DNA of 64,000 nt from CALFVT01 sp964513675 (GCA_964513675.1 CAZEOD010000006.1:1-64000), one strand, 5' to 3'. Counted from the stretch's first letter, positions 34,812 through 44,039 are shown. Notes: generated by a model from the letters alone, not told the origin. A program made the numbers and translations.

Positions 34812-37646
34812 ATCGCCCGCCGATTAACAAATGATGCCCTGCGTGATTATCTTAATACACGCCTAAGCGCCCATATCGCGCGCACAGCGCAAGACCCGCA
34901 AACCAATCCGGTTAAGCTCCTTGCCTATGACATCTCCCGCCAAGTCGAAGACCGCGAGATTGCCTTTCGTGACATTGAGCTCTTTGTTAAAACGCTATCG
35001 GATAAAGCCGCGATAGAGCGAGCAGCGCGGCTCGGGCAGCGCGCGGGCGTCTCGAGCGAAAACCAAGCCTTAAAAGACATCCACACCCTCGCCACAGCCA
35101 AAGCAGAGGCCGGGTTTGAGGCCTTTAAGCTTTGGATTGAAACGCCCGGACAAGGTCTTGTACTGACGGCTCATCCTACATTTTCACTATCCCGCCAAAT
35201 CAGAGAGTGCCTCGGCGAAATCGCCTGCAAAGGCGCAGAAAATTCGTCTGAGGAGATCGAAACCCTAAAAACCCTTCCTTATCTTCCTCGCCGCGCGCCA
35301 ACTCTGCTTGAAGAACATGAAGATGCGCAAGCCGCAATTCAGCGCATACAACTGGCTATTCGCGACACACACCGGACAATCTTGGCTGTCGCGCAAAAGC
35401 ACTTCCCCGATCAATGGACAGCGCTCTCCCCGCTCCTACTTCACGTTTATAGCTGGGTCGGATATGATATTGATGGCCGTACAGATATTACATGGGCCGA
35501 TGCGATACGCCTCCGCCTGACCGAAAAATTCAGTCAGCTTTTACGCTATCTTGACCGCGCCCGCGAGGCCGCATCTATGACGGATGCATCAGCTCCCGCC
35601 CATGCTGTGCTGACACAGCTGACAGAAAAGCTTGCCGCCGCCCATGAAAGCGCAGCGCGTGATCTCACCCTGTTTAATGAAGACCTTTCCGAGCCTGAAA
35701 ACCTTGTTGCGGCCGCCAATAATCTTACCCGCGTATCAACGCGGCGCTTCCTGAATTTAGACGGCGCTGTTGCCCTGATTAACGAAGCTATAGCCGCATC
35801 GCAGGACATAACATTACAAACTGAACTGGTTTGCTTAAAAGCCGAGATGGCCGCCTTTGGCCTTGGCACATCACGGATACATTTCCGGCTGAACTCTCGC
35901 CATGTCGTCAGCGCGCTTAAATCCGTCTTCGGCATGTCCGGTGATAGCTCCGACAGCCGTACGCTTTTGATGCGCGCGTCAGAGCTCACAAAAAATGTGA
36001 CGCCGCAGCCCGTCAATTTCGCCTCTCTCGCGCTTGAGAAATCAACCGCCCATCAGCAAATGATCCTAACGGCGCAAATCCATAAATATATCGACGATAC
36101 AACGCCCATTCGCTTTTTGATCGCCGAATGTGAAGACAGCCTCATCCCGCTTGGCATGCTCTATCTCGCGCGGCTTTACGGTGTTGACCGGCATATGGAC
36201 ATATCGCCCCTATTCGAAACGGCCTCTGCCCTGAGCAATGGCGGGCGTATTATCGAAAAAATGCTCTCCAATGAGGTGTACCGCGATTACGTGACGCAGC
36301 GCGGCGTCTTTGCCATACAGACGGGTTTCTCCGATGCGGGTCGGTTCATGGGACAAATTCCAGCAACGCTAGCGATTGAGCGGCTACATTCCCATTTTGC
36401 GCGGGCCATGGATAAATATGGCGTGAAAAATGTTACAAGCCTGATCTTCAACACCCATGGTGAAGGCCTTGGGCGCGGCGGACATCCCGGCACGGTCAAA
36501 GACCGCGTTGATTACGCTATGAGCCCATGGGCGATACATCAATTTGAAAAACGCGGCCTACATGTTTGTCATGAAACAAGCTTTCAAGGCGGCGACGGCT
36601 TTATGTGGTTCCAAACAGACAGCCTCGCGCAATCGAGCGTGGCCTCTCTTATTTTGGCGCGCAATGCAGACCGCAGCGGCGCTGAAGATGATCTATTCTA
36701 CAGCGAGAAAGATTTCTCATGGGATGTATTCCGCACCTTAACGGCGGAACAAGAAAGTCTCTATGATGACCCGAATTATGTCGCGGTTCTTGGCGGCTTT
36801 GGGCAAAATATGTTAATCCCAACAGGGTCACGCGCGGCGAAACGCGCCAAGTCTGGTAGTACGAGCTTTAACCCGCGCCTGCTCAGAGCCATTCCGCATA
36901 ATGCAATCTTGCAGCAATTTGGCAGCCCTGCGAATATTTTTTATGGTGTTGGCCGCGCGGCTGTAATTGACGCTGAGAAGTTTGAAACATTACTTAAAAC
37001 CTCTCCGCGCGCGCAAAGTATTTTCCGGCTTGTTCAGACCAGTATGGAACGGACAAACCTGTCTATTCTAACCGCATATGGCCGGCTATTTGATCCCGGA
37101 TTTTGGGTCAGCCGTGCGCTCAGCGGGAATGAGCCGCATCTTGCGCAGCGTAGCCTGATCGTTGCAGATTCGCTCACAGACCTACCGTGGCGCTCACAGA
37201 TTATGGACCTCACCAATCGCTTACGAATGGATGTGTTCGATAGTGTTCGCGTGTTTCAGCGCGCTGATAACAACGCGAAATTTGACGATATTGATACGCT
37301 GCAAATCTTGCACGCCCTTCGCCTCGCCGTGATTATGAAAATGATGATTATTGCGACGGAGCTTCCAAGCGCCAGCGAAGAAACAACCTCGCAATTCAAT
37401 ACGCTGAAGCGTCTACAAACCTTTCAGATTGATGCCATTTTGGGCGACCTTAAAGAGCGCTTTCCCGAAAGCCGCGACGCGCTGGCTTGGACAGAAGATC
37501 TCGCAGAGAAAACCGACCTCCCCGCAGCAGAGCCCGGTGGGTTCCCGCATATCACGGAAACGATCATTAAGCCGCTGGAACGCGCCTCAGAACTTGTTCG
37601 GCAAATTACTGTCGCGATTACCCATCATTATGATGCGTTTGGCTAG
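34812..37646 (+). CDS. ppc: Phosphoenolpyruvate carboxylase, without a usual start codon
   Basis: Carboxylates phosphoenolpyruvate to oxaloacetate to refill the TCA cycle. The frame is open from within gap to the stop at 37646. From 34812 it would give 944 residues, close to the family size. Catalytic His is seen in LTAHPTF (His121 from 34812), and the later motifs QTGFSDAGRFMGQIP and the Gly-rich loop GEGLGRGGHPG (Arg555) are recognisable though divergent from the E. coli forms. No ATG, GTG or TTG occurs in frame before 35382, inside the fold. A GAGGT Shine-Dalgarno at 34801-34805 lies six bases before an ATC at 34812, where a start would be expected; the next near-cognate codon is CTG at 34839. 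So the start is a rare ATC, or the reference has an error. Confidence 0.82.
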   Translation: MARRLTNDALRDYLNTRLSAHIARTAQDPQTNPVKLLAYDISRQVEDREIAFRDIELFVKTLSDKAAIERAARLGQRAGVSSENQALKDIHTLATAKAEAGFEAFKLWIETPGQGLVLTAHPTFSLSRQIRECLGEIACKGAENSSEEIETLKTLPYLPRRAPTLLEEHEDAQAAIQRIQLAIRDTHRTILAVAQKHFPDQWTALSPLLLHVYSWVGYDIDGRTDITWADAIRLRLTEKFSQLLRYLDRAREAASMTDASAPAHAVLTQLTEKLAAAHESAARDLTLFNEDLSEPENLVAAANNLTRVSTRRFLNLDGAVALINEAIAASQDITLQTELVCLKAEMAAFGLGTSRIHFRLNSRHVVSALKSVFGMSGDSSDSRTLLMRASELTKNVTPQPVNFASLALEKSTAHQQMILTAQIHKYIDDTTPIRFLIAECEDSLIPLGMLYLARLYGVDRHMDISPLFETASALSNGGRIIEKMLSNEVYRDYVTQRGVFAIQTGFSDAGRFMGQIPATLAIERLHSHFARAMDKYGVKNVTSLIFNTHGEGLGRGGHPGTVKDRVDYAMSPWAIHQFEKRGLHVCHETSFQGGDGFMWFQTDSLAQSSVASLILARNADRSGAEDDLFYSEKDFSWDVFRTLTAEQESLYDDPNYVAVLGGFGQNMLIPTGSRAAKRAKSGSTSFNPRLLRAIPHNAILQQFGSPANIFYGVGRAAVIDAEKFETLLKTSPRAQSIFRLVQTSMERTNLSILTAYGRLFDPGFWVSRALSGNEPHLAQRSLIVADSLTDLPWRSQIMDLTNRLRMDVFDSVRVFQRADNNAKFDDIDTLQILHALRLAVIMKMMIIATELPSASEETTSQFNTLKRLQTFQIDAILGDLKERFPESRDALAWTEDLAEKTDLPAAEPGGFPHITETIIKPLERASELVRQITVAITHHYDAFG

Positions 37647-37654
37647 AACGGCGA

Positions 37655-37680
37655 CTGTCTCAGATTAATGTCTGAGACAG
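37655..37680 (+). terminator. Hairpin after ppc
   Basis: Perfect CTGTCTCAGA/TCTGAGACAG inverted repeat with a six-base loop, nine bases after the ppc stop. GTCAGTTCTTT follows on the plus strand, so it is a plausible but not ideal terminator; being nearly symmetric it may also serve the convergent gene. Confidence 0.5.
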
Positions 37681-37696
37681 GTCAGTTCTTTAGGCT

Positions 37697-39396
37697 TTAA
37701 AAAATCTGCCCATCGCGGATTCTGACCGTCTCGCCGTCAAATTTCGTAAAATTAAATCCATTGAAAGCTTCCCGATATGTCAGGGAATAATCGAGCAATA
37801 AGCTGATGGCTTGCTGTTCGCCAACTTTTAAGCCGTCAATCCCGTCAGAGAGGTAATGAACGCCGGCCCAATCCCGGCCCAGCGCAATATTATTAGCCTG
37901 TTTATTAATCTCCCCGCCAAGCGTTAGCGCCGGCCCAGAGTAAGAGTTAAGACGCTCACCATTGGCACTGGAAATGACAGGGTCTGGAAATTCGAGGCTT
38001 TCTTCAAAATAAGCCTTTAGGATTGTCGTGCAAGCCCCAGCCATACAGGCATGACCCGCAGGATATGACGGATGCGTCGGTGAGCCTTCTGGGAAAACTT
38101 GAGGCAATAAATATGTGCCATATTTTGCAAAGACACGCCCAACGCCCTCAGAGTCAATAATATCTGCGGGAAGCCCGTAATCCTTCACATTGCTCTTTTG
38201 AAAATGCAGCCGCCCACCATATGATTCAGGACGCGCACGGCGATGAACGAGCCATTTTTGATACCATGCGCTTGTTAAGGCTAAATTGGCCGCTTTAGCT
38301 ACAAGGTCCAGTACATCTGGGCCGCCTAATGTCGCAAAGCTTATTTGTGATGCGGAGCCATTATAAAGATTATCAAAGTCAAAGCTATTCGGAACGGCCA
38401 ATAAAATCAGCGCCGCATTTAAATAGGCTTGATATGAAAAATCCAAATGAACATATTCACTCAAGGCGCGCGCATTATTAATATAGCGTGCATTTCCTTT
38501 TATTAAAGGCGCAGGCTCACTCCCGCGCTGCACGCCAAGCCATGAGGCCACGTCAGTCATGACATCATCCCCAGCGGCAGGGGTTTCATATCTTTGCTGT
38601 ATTAAACCATTGCCAAAGGGAACATCTTTAAAGAGCAATTGCGATATATAGGGGCCCGCCAAATCACCGGCCGTATTGCCCCGAAAAATTGTCGATGTCG
38701 TCAGCCTGCCATTTGATTTCGGGCCAACAGTTTGTGAAAATGAATTAAGATCGGAAAGCGCCGCTTGAATGAGATCATGCCCCTCATAATCGGCAAAAGA
38801 TACATCACGGCAGAGGGACTTCCAATATAGCTCTCCCACCTCGGCTGCCGTTTCCAAACCTTCAAACACGGGGGCCGGACGGATGAATGTTTTATGCGAA
38901 TCAAGCCCCACCATTTCAAACCGGTAAGCGGCCTGCGGATTTGTAAGCTTTCGCGTGCCGCCAAGGCTGATCGCCTCAAAATCATTATTTTCCCCAGAGT
39001 CGAGGGCCGTGAGCAGCGCATTATAAGCGGTCCCATCAACTTCGCCCTCACTATTATGCGGCAGCGCCTTAGAGTAACTGGCGCGGTAATCCGCATAAAG
39101 CCCCTCATCGCCATTTGTCTGCTGGTCACCAAAATCTAATGCAGATTGCGCATTAGCCGCTTTTTACCGCATGTCATAAGCCTGTGATTGTCGGGTCATT
39201 TTATTGGCTCCAAATATAGGGTGTTGCCCGCTGCCCACCGGTTGACTTGGCGGCGGAGGCGGGGCGGCGATGAGTTATCCTCAAAGAAAACAGAGGTCGT
39301 ATCGGCAACCGCAGACGCACTGCCGCATCCCTGAAGGGCCGCGGCTGAACAGGCGCCAAGTCCTTGCATGACAGCACGCCGTGAAAGCTGATTCAC
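37697..39396 (-). pseudogene. Vanadium-dependent haloperoxidase, disrupted
   Basis: Homologue of vanadate-dependent chloro/bromoperoxidases. The long intact frame (38914-37697, 405 residues) has the vanadate-site motifs: KWLVHRRARPESYGG, PTHPSYPAGHA and GRDWAGVHYLSDG. The conserved N-terminal region continues upstream in the same frame to an ATG at 39199 (TNGDEGLYADYRASYSKALP, then GTRKLTNPQAAYRFEM), but this stretch contains an in-frame TAA at 39164-39166. Further upstream a twin-arginine-like export signal (NQLSRRAVMQGLGACSAAALQGC, start GTG 39396) is read in a different frame and stops at 39196. So the full gene needs both a stop removed and a frame change. It is either a recent pseudogene or carries sequence errors. 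A cytoplasmic truncated product from an internal start is possible but would lack about 95 conserved residues. Confidence 0.8.
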
Positions 39397-39567
39397 TTTA
39401 CTTTCAATTTTAGTGGAAACTTTGGATTTGGACGTGGGCTTTATCAGATATCTACCGATTTATCTAGGTCCTCAACCTAAAATAAAAGGCTTAAAAAGCT
39501 GTTAAATCCTATAGTGCCAGCTTTTATACCTCGCGCTATTACGGTATATGAAACGCGCCAAAACGCC

Positions 39568-40320
39568 CTAAACCTGCCCCTTATCCGTGCCGCAAAACTT
39601 ATCCCAGAAGCGGAAATAAAGCCCGTAATTGCCTGTAAATTTCGTGTGGTGAAGGTTATGATGCGCCGCCGTAATCACGTGGCGGCCAAACCACCCCTTG
39701 ACCCAGCGATCAGGATACACCTCCCAGCCGGCATGGTTAAACACGGCATTTATCGTCATAATCATCAGCAGGGCCAAAGCCACGCCGACATGGAGCGGAA
39801 CAAAAAGCGCCATTACGGGCAAGAGCCATGCGGAAATCACAGCTTCAAATGGATCGAAAGAAAAGCTTGCCCAAGGCGTTGGCTGCACCGATTTATGATG
39901 GCCAGCATGGGCCCAGCTAAATATTTTTTTATGATGCATCACCCGATGCGTCCAATAAAAATATGTGTCTTGAACAAAAAGATAGAGAAATGCGCTAAGC
40001 CCGATATAGCCCCATCCCGCAAGGCCCTCGACCGCGCCGGAATACATCGCCGTGCCGCCGGCTTTCCACATCTCAAGCACCACCGCAGCAGGCGCAGCAT
40101 AGATGAAAGCTGAAATCGTACTCAGCTTAATCTCATGGCGGATCGTTTGCGGCGTCGGGTTTCGTTTTGATAGCCGCCGCGCCTTAACTTTGGACGCATC
40201 ACGCCGCCAGAGCATATGATGTATCGGCCAGACAATGGCAAAATAGCGAAGAATAATAATCGCCGTAAAAGCGAGATATGTCACAAGGGTCTGCCCCGGA
40301 TCTATTGGCCATCCATCCAT
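39568..40320 (-). CDS. Sterol desaturase/fatty acid hydroxylase family protein
   Basis: 250-residue integral membrane di-iron enzyme. The His clusters that bind the two irons are present: HRVMHH near 130, HAGHHK about 12 residues later, and HHNLHHTKF near 225. About four hydrophobic segments surround them. Members hydroxylate or desaturate sterols, carotenoids, lipid A acyl chains or ornithine lipids, so the substrate here cannot be named. Length is typical for bacterial members. It stands alone, upstream of the broken haloperoxidase on the same strand with a 171-base gap (39397-39567), in which I see no gene. Confidence 0.88.
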   Translation of the reverse strand: MDGWPIDPGQTLVTYLAFTAIIILRYFAIVWPIHHMLWRRDASKVKARRLSKRNPTPQTIRHEIKLSTISAFIYAAPAAVVLEMWKAGGTAMYSGAVEGLAGWGYIGLSAFLYLFVQDTYFYWTHRVMHHKKIFSWAHAGHHKSVQPTPWASFSFDPFEAVISAWLLPVMALFVPLHVGVALALLMIMTINAVFNHAGWEVYPDRWVKGWFGRHVITAAHHNLHHTKFTGNYGLYFRFWDKFCGTDKGQV

Positions 40321-40456
40321 ACCCCGCTTTGGCGCAAATTTAAGCGCGGCGCAATTTGAAAAATGACCGCACCCCCTCCTTTAGCGGGTTCACTGTGATC
40401 GCGCCTCGCCATTTCGGGTAAAATCGGTCATATTCAGCATGTCTTTGGAGGTTTAA

Positions 40457-40927
40457 ATGCGTTTTATCTTACCCTTACTCGCCGCGCCCTTTCTCTTAAC
40501 GGCCTGCGCGACCCAGCCCGACCCTGCGGTTGTTTGTTCAGCGGAGTGGATTGCCCCGCGCACAGAGCGGGCGATGAATGACATTGAACGCAGATCATCC
40601 AGCGCGCTTAAATCTCTGCGCCGCGTTGGCGAGAGCTATGCGCAAGGCAAAAAACCCGGCCTTCTGCAACTCCTCAGCCTCTCAAATTCAATCAAGTCAC
40701 TTGAGAAGCAAGTGAAAAACGGACGCGGCATACGCGATCTTAAAACCCTTGCCCGCACCTGTGATGACCCAAAAATCCTGACCGAGAGCCTGACAGGGTT
40801 CATGCGCGATCAAGGCTTGCCAGATAATATGATTAATTTCGTCACCCAATTACCCGCTTATCAATCCATCCTTGAGGATACATTTGGGCCGAAAAGCGGC
40901 GCGGGCGAAAATAGCTCAAACAGTTGA
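40457..40927 (+). CDS. Predicted lipoprotein, unknown
   Basis: 156 residues. The N-terminal signal peptide ends in a clear lipobox, LLTAC (Cys at residue 17), so the mature protein is probably lipid-anchored. The remainder is mostly helical and polar with two further Cys (CSAEW and TCDDP) that could pair. GGAGG lies upstream of the ATG. I recognise no named family. It precedes trhO by about 64 bases in the same direction and might be cotranscribed; no function is suggested. Confidence 0.72.
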   Translation: MRFILPLLAAPFLLTACATQPDPAVVCSAEWIAPRTERAMNDIERRSSSALKSLRRVGESYAQGKKPGLLQLLSLSNSIKSLEKQVKNGRGIRDLKTLARTCDDPKILTESLTGFMRDQGLPDNMINFVTQLPAYQSILEDTFGPKSGAGENSSNS

Positions 40928-40991
40928 AACGCGGCGCATAACGGCGTAAGCGGGGCGCAATATTAAACCCGCAATATAACAGGACGGGATC

Positions 40992-41858
40992 ATGAGTTAT
41001 TGCGTTGCTGCCCTATACCACTTCGCGCCGCTGCCGGATTACAAAGCCTTGCGCGAGCCGTTACAAGCCATGTGCGATATGCTGGGGTTAACCGGCACGC
41101 TCTTGCTCGCCTCCGAAGGGGTGAACGGCACAATAGCGGGGCCGGATGCGGCGATTGCCGATATACTCGCCTTTCTTCGGGCAGACCCGCGCTTATCCGG
41201 TCTTGAGCACAAAGAAAGCCGCGCAGAGAAAATCCCGTTTTACCGCATGAAAGTCCGCCTTAAAAAAGAAATCGTGACCATGGGTGTGGACGGCATAAAC
41301 CCTAATGACGTGGTTGGCACCTATGTGGAGCCAGAAAATTGGAATGATCTTATATCCGACCCCGATGTCGTGCTGATTGATACGCGCAATGATTATGAGG
41401 TCGAGATTGGCACGTTTAAAGGCGCCGTAAATCCTGACACGCAAAGCTTTCGTGAGTTTCCGCAATGGGTTGAAGATAATCGCGGGCACTTAAATAAACC
41501 CAAAGTCGCCATGTTCTGCACGGGCGGCATACGCTGCGAGAAGGCGAGCGCCTTTATGAAGAAAAACGGTTTTGAGGATGTTTACCATCTTAAAGGCGGG
41601 ATTTTAAAATATCTCGAAACCCAGCCCGAAGACACGAGCCTATGGGATGGGGATTGTTTTGTCTTCGATCAGCGCGTCGCCGTCGGGCATAACCTAAAAC
41701 AGAGTGATTACGACCAATGTTATGCCTGCCGCTATCCGATCACCGAGGCGGATAAATTACGGCCGGAATATATAAAAGGCGTCGCCTGCCACCGCTGCCA
41801 CGCGAATATGAGCGAAGACCAACGCACAAGATTTGCCGAACGGCAAAAACAGATAGAC
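40992..41858 (+). CDS. trhO: tRNA uridine hydroxylase TrhO, 3' end lost in assembly gap
   Basis: Rhodanese-fold enzyme (YceA group) that in E. coli takes part in 5-hydroxyuridine formation at the tRNA wobble position. Domain order is visible: N-terminal acylphosphatase-like part (LTGTLLLASEGVNGTIAGP), then the rhodanese domain from about residue 120 with IDTRNDYEVEIGTFKGA and the catalytic loop MFCTGGIRCEKA, then a C-terminal region with CYACRYP and CHRCHANMS pairs. The frame runs into ten N at 41859, about where the family's C-terminus should be, so only a short tail is missing. A Shine-Dalgarno (AGGACGGG) precedes ATG 40992. Confidence 0.9.
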
Positions 41859-41868
41859 NNNNNNNNNN
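41859..41868. other. Run of 10 N (assembly gap)
   Basis: Ten consecutive N interrupt the sequence inside the end of trhO and the beginning of a truncated minus-strand gene. The true size is unknown, and genes may be missing here. The join of the two flanks may be a scaffold link rather than real adjacency. Confidence 0.97.
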
Positions 41869-41960
41869 ACATTTTTTTGCCGTAAAATTTTGAGAATCTG
41901 AACATGCATACTCAGCAAACTCTGAACCGAGCTTTTATCAGAAAAATTATATTCATTCAT
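41869..41960 (-). CDS. Truncated N-terminus of an unknown gene at the gap
   Basis: About 30 codons from ATG 41960 run on the minus strand into the N gap. Upstream lies AAAAGG at good spacing. The residues seen (DKSSVQSLLSMHVQILKILRQKN) are a helical, Leu-rich start; they loosely resemble the opening of small proteins whose N-terminus reads LL..h..IL..LR..(g)V, but 30 residues cannot support a family. Low AT-rich composition of the flank (ATTTTTTTGCCG) differs from trhO. The rest of the gene lies in the missing sequence. Confidence 0.4.
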
Positions 41961-41985
41961 AAAATAACCTTTTAGACATCCATAT

Positions 41986-42636
41986 ATGAAGACATCTGCA
42001 AAGCCAATCCTCTACTCCTTCCGCCGTTGCCCCTTTGCGATGCGGGGGCGCATGGCGCTGCGGATTAGCGGAATTGATCATGAGCACCGCGAGATTATCT
42101 TGCGGGATAAGCCCGCGTCAATGCTCACATATTCCCCCAAAGGCACTGTGCCTGTTTTCATAACGAATAATCGGCAGGTTATCGACGAAAGCCTTGATGT
42201 TATGTCTTATGCGCTTGGGCAGAATGACCCAGAGGGCTGGCTTGCGGGGAAAGACGCGGCGGCGGATGCGCTGCTGGCCGATATTGATGGGCCATTTAAA
42301 CATCACCTTGACCGCTATAAATATGCGAGCCGTTATAGTGAGGACGCCAAGCGCGGAGATGTCGACCTCTCTCATCGTCATAGGGCGTGCGAATATATCC
42401 AAAAGCTCGAAACGCAGCTAAGCGGCCACGCTTTTCTTGCGGGGGAAACTCGCGGATTTGCTGATATCGCTATTTTCCCGTTTATTCGGCAATTCGCCAA
42501 TACAGACCGCGCATGGTGGGATGGTAACACCATGCCGCCTTATCCGGCCGTGCATAAATGGCTAGAGGGTCATTTAACATCTGATCTGTTTCGATCTGTT
42601 ATGACAAAATACCCGCTTTGGGTTGATCCGTCATAA
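41986..42636 (+). CDS. Glutathione S-transferase family protein
   Basis: 216 residues with an N-terminal thioredoxin-like domain (about 1-80: PILYSFRRCPFAMRGRMAL, then SPKGTVPVF and the DESLDVMSYAL glutathione-contact pattern) and a C-terminal helical domain (GHAFLAGETRGFADIAIFPFIRQFA). A Cys at the start of the CPFAMR motif resembles glutaredoxin-2/omega-type GSTs, which favour thiol transfer rather than conjugation; this is inference from motif. It starts 25 bases after the truncated divergent gene and stands alone otherwise. Confidence 0.88.
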   Translation: MKTSAKPILYSFRRCPFAMRGRMALRISGIDHEHREIILRDKPASMLTYSPKGTVPVFITNNRQVIDESLDVMSYALGQNDPEGWLAGKDAAADALLADIDGPFKHHLDRYKYASRYSEDAKRGDVDLSHRHRACEYIQKLETQLSGHAFLAGETRGFADIAIFPFIRQFANTDRAWWDGNTMPPYPAVHKWLEGHLTSDLFRSVMTKYPLWVDPS

Positions 42637-42818
42637 AGGCGAATATTACCACATTTTCATATAGATAAACGCCAGATAAAATCTGCGTTCAGTCACTATT
42701 CAAACGGGGTTTTTATAAGGGTATTTGCGTGCGTCCCCTCTGTGTGCCGCCCACGGAAAACATCTTTATGAGGTGTCTTCTAGGGAGATTAAGGTCTTCA
42801 CAGATCACGTAGCAGGGT

Positions 42819-42892
42819 GCGGGTCTTTACGTCTCTCTCCGTAATGACCCGCCTCTGTCTTATCAAGATATTGACGCCGCTTAAGCGGCGTC
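42819..42892. other. Structured intergenic region, possible small RNA
   Basis: Two strong inverted repeats between gst and kbp. The first (42819-42852) has a GCGGGTC/GACCCGC stem, one T-T mismatch, a second TTACG/CGTAA stem and an eight-base loop TCTCTCTC. The second (42873-42892) is the perfect GACGCCGCTTAAGCGGCGTC. On the plus strand the second hairpin is followed by TAAGCCGTTTT, so the plus strand would give a hairpin with a pyrimidine loop plus a modest terminator. On the minus strand they sit just after kbp and could protect or end its mRNA. About 170 further bases upstream hold no gene I can support. Confidence 0.4.
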
Positions 42893-43341
42893 TAAGCCGT
42901 TTTGATGTCCGGAATACGGAGCACTTGACCCGGATAAATTTTATCGGGGTGCGACAACATCGGCTTATTAGCTTCAAAAATTTCAGGATATAATTTCCAT
43001 GTTCCGTAATAAGTCTTAGAAATCGCGGATAGCGTATCGCCTGATGCCACCGTGTGGAACCGTGACGCCCGGCCTTCGGTGCGCGTTTTAGCTTTATCTT
43101 CGACACCGCCAACGCCTTCGACATTGCCGACCGCCAGAATAATCTTCTCTTTCATTTCTTGCGAAACAGCTTCGCCGGATAGAACGACTTGACCATCATC
43201 ATCGACATCAATCTCAACGCCCGTTTTATCCAGACCGAGATCATCAACTTCTTTCTCAAGCGCGTCTTTAGCCGCGCGTCCCTTAAAAATCTTACCCAGT
43301 CCGCGTCCCGCGGCTTTTACGAATGGAACCATTCCGAACAT
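42892..43341 (-). CDS. kbp: BON-LysM protein, potassium-binding protein Kbp-like
   Basis: 149 residues with the same plan as E. coli Kbp (YgaU): an N-terminal basic region (FVKAAGRGLGKIFKG), a BON domain (about 40-90, VSQEMKEKIILAVGNVEGVGGVEDK) and a C-terminal LysM domain (about 95-145, FHTVASGDTLSAISKTYYG through PDKIYPGQVLRIPD). E. coli Kbp is a cytoplasmic potassium sensor; the strong match in both domains suggests the same role. AAAGGAG lies before the ATG. It follows a VOC-family gene by 19 bases on the same strand; the junction carries a 14-bp palindrome. Confidence 0.9.
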   Translation of the reverse strand: MFGMVPFVKAAGRGLGKIFKGRAAKDALEKEVDDLGLDKTGVEIDVDDDGQVVLSGEAVSQEMKEKIILAVGNVEGVGGVEDKAKTRTEGRASRFHTVASGDTLSAISKTYYGTWKLYPEIFEANKPMLSHPDKIYPGQVLRIPDIKTA

Positions 43342-43360
43342 ATTTTTCTCCTTTTACGAC

Positions 43361-43741
43361 TCAGCTAGCTGAGGCCTCACTTTTGTTTTGCCATAATTCG
43401 ATTTTAAGTCCAGCAGGATCAATGAACCAGCCAAAAATGCCGTAATCTGTATCCTCAACATCGCCGATAATCTCCGCCCCGCCCGCTTTGGCCCGTGCTA
43501 TCAGGGCCGGAACATCTTCGACGCGCAAATTAATCATAAACCCCGCCTGTGAGGGGGTGAAATAATCACTATCCGCTTTGAACGGCGACATCATGGTGAA
43601 TCCAGCGCCGTCAGAGCGCCACTCAAAGCTCCCCCAATCTTTGACGTCAACGCCCATATGTGTGCTCCACCATCCCCGATACGCCTCGATATCATCGACC
43701 TTAAAAAACACGCCGCCTAGACCTAAAATTTTGCCGCTCAT
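43361..43741 (-). CDS. VOC (glyoxalase/dioxygenase fold) family protein
   Basis: 126-residue protein with paired beta-alpha-beta-beta-beta modules. The start (LGLGGVFFKVDDIEAYRGWWSTHMGV) and end (VEDTDYGIFGWFIDPAGLKIELWQ) are typical of glyoxalase/bleomycin-resistance-fold proteins, with Glu in IELW a usual metal ligand. The other metal ligand (His or Glu early in the fold) is less obvious, so metal binding is uncertain. Substrate unknown. It is upstream of kbp in the same direction and ends in a palindromic CTCAGCTAGCTGAG. Confidence 0.85.
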   Translation of the reverse strand: MSGKILGLGGVFFKVDDIEAYRGWWSTHMGVDVKDWGSFEWRSDGAGFTMMSPFKADSDYFTPSQAGFMINLRVEDVPALIARAKAGGAEIIGDVEDTDYGIFGWFIDPAGLKIELWQNKSEASAS

Positions 43742-44039
43742 GACCCCTCCTTATTTCATCTCAAACTTGCATCACATATAGCGAGCCCTCGCAAGATATA
43801 TTCACCAGCCCTGCATGGTTTACCCTCAACAAGGTTTAAACAGGCACAGCTCCGATCATCGGGAACTTAGGATGGCAGAAATTTTACCGAAAATATTCCC
43901 CGCAAGTGATAAATAAACACTATAGTCCAGCTTTATACACGTAACTTACTCTAAAGACTTGGCCTGTTGATTTTTCCACTATATAGAGCGTGAAACGAGG
44001 TGAAACTAATGAGTCCCATTTGGGGCCAAAAGGACATAT

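Noticed and set aside
35382..37646. ppc starting at TTG 35382 (754 residues)
   Set aside because: It removes the conserved catalytic LTAHPTF segment and about 190 residues, and lacks a ribosome-binding site.
38701..39132. Arg/Met-rich minus-strand frame of 143 codons overlapping the haloperoxidase 5' part
   Set aside because: It is a shadow of the haloperoxidase frame; residue composition is atypical and the conserved N-terminus lies in the other frame.
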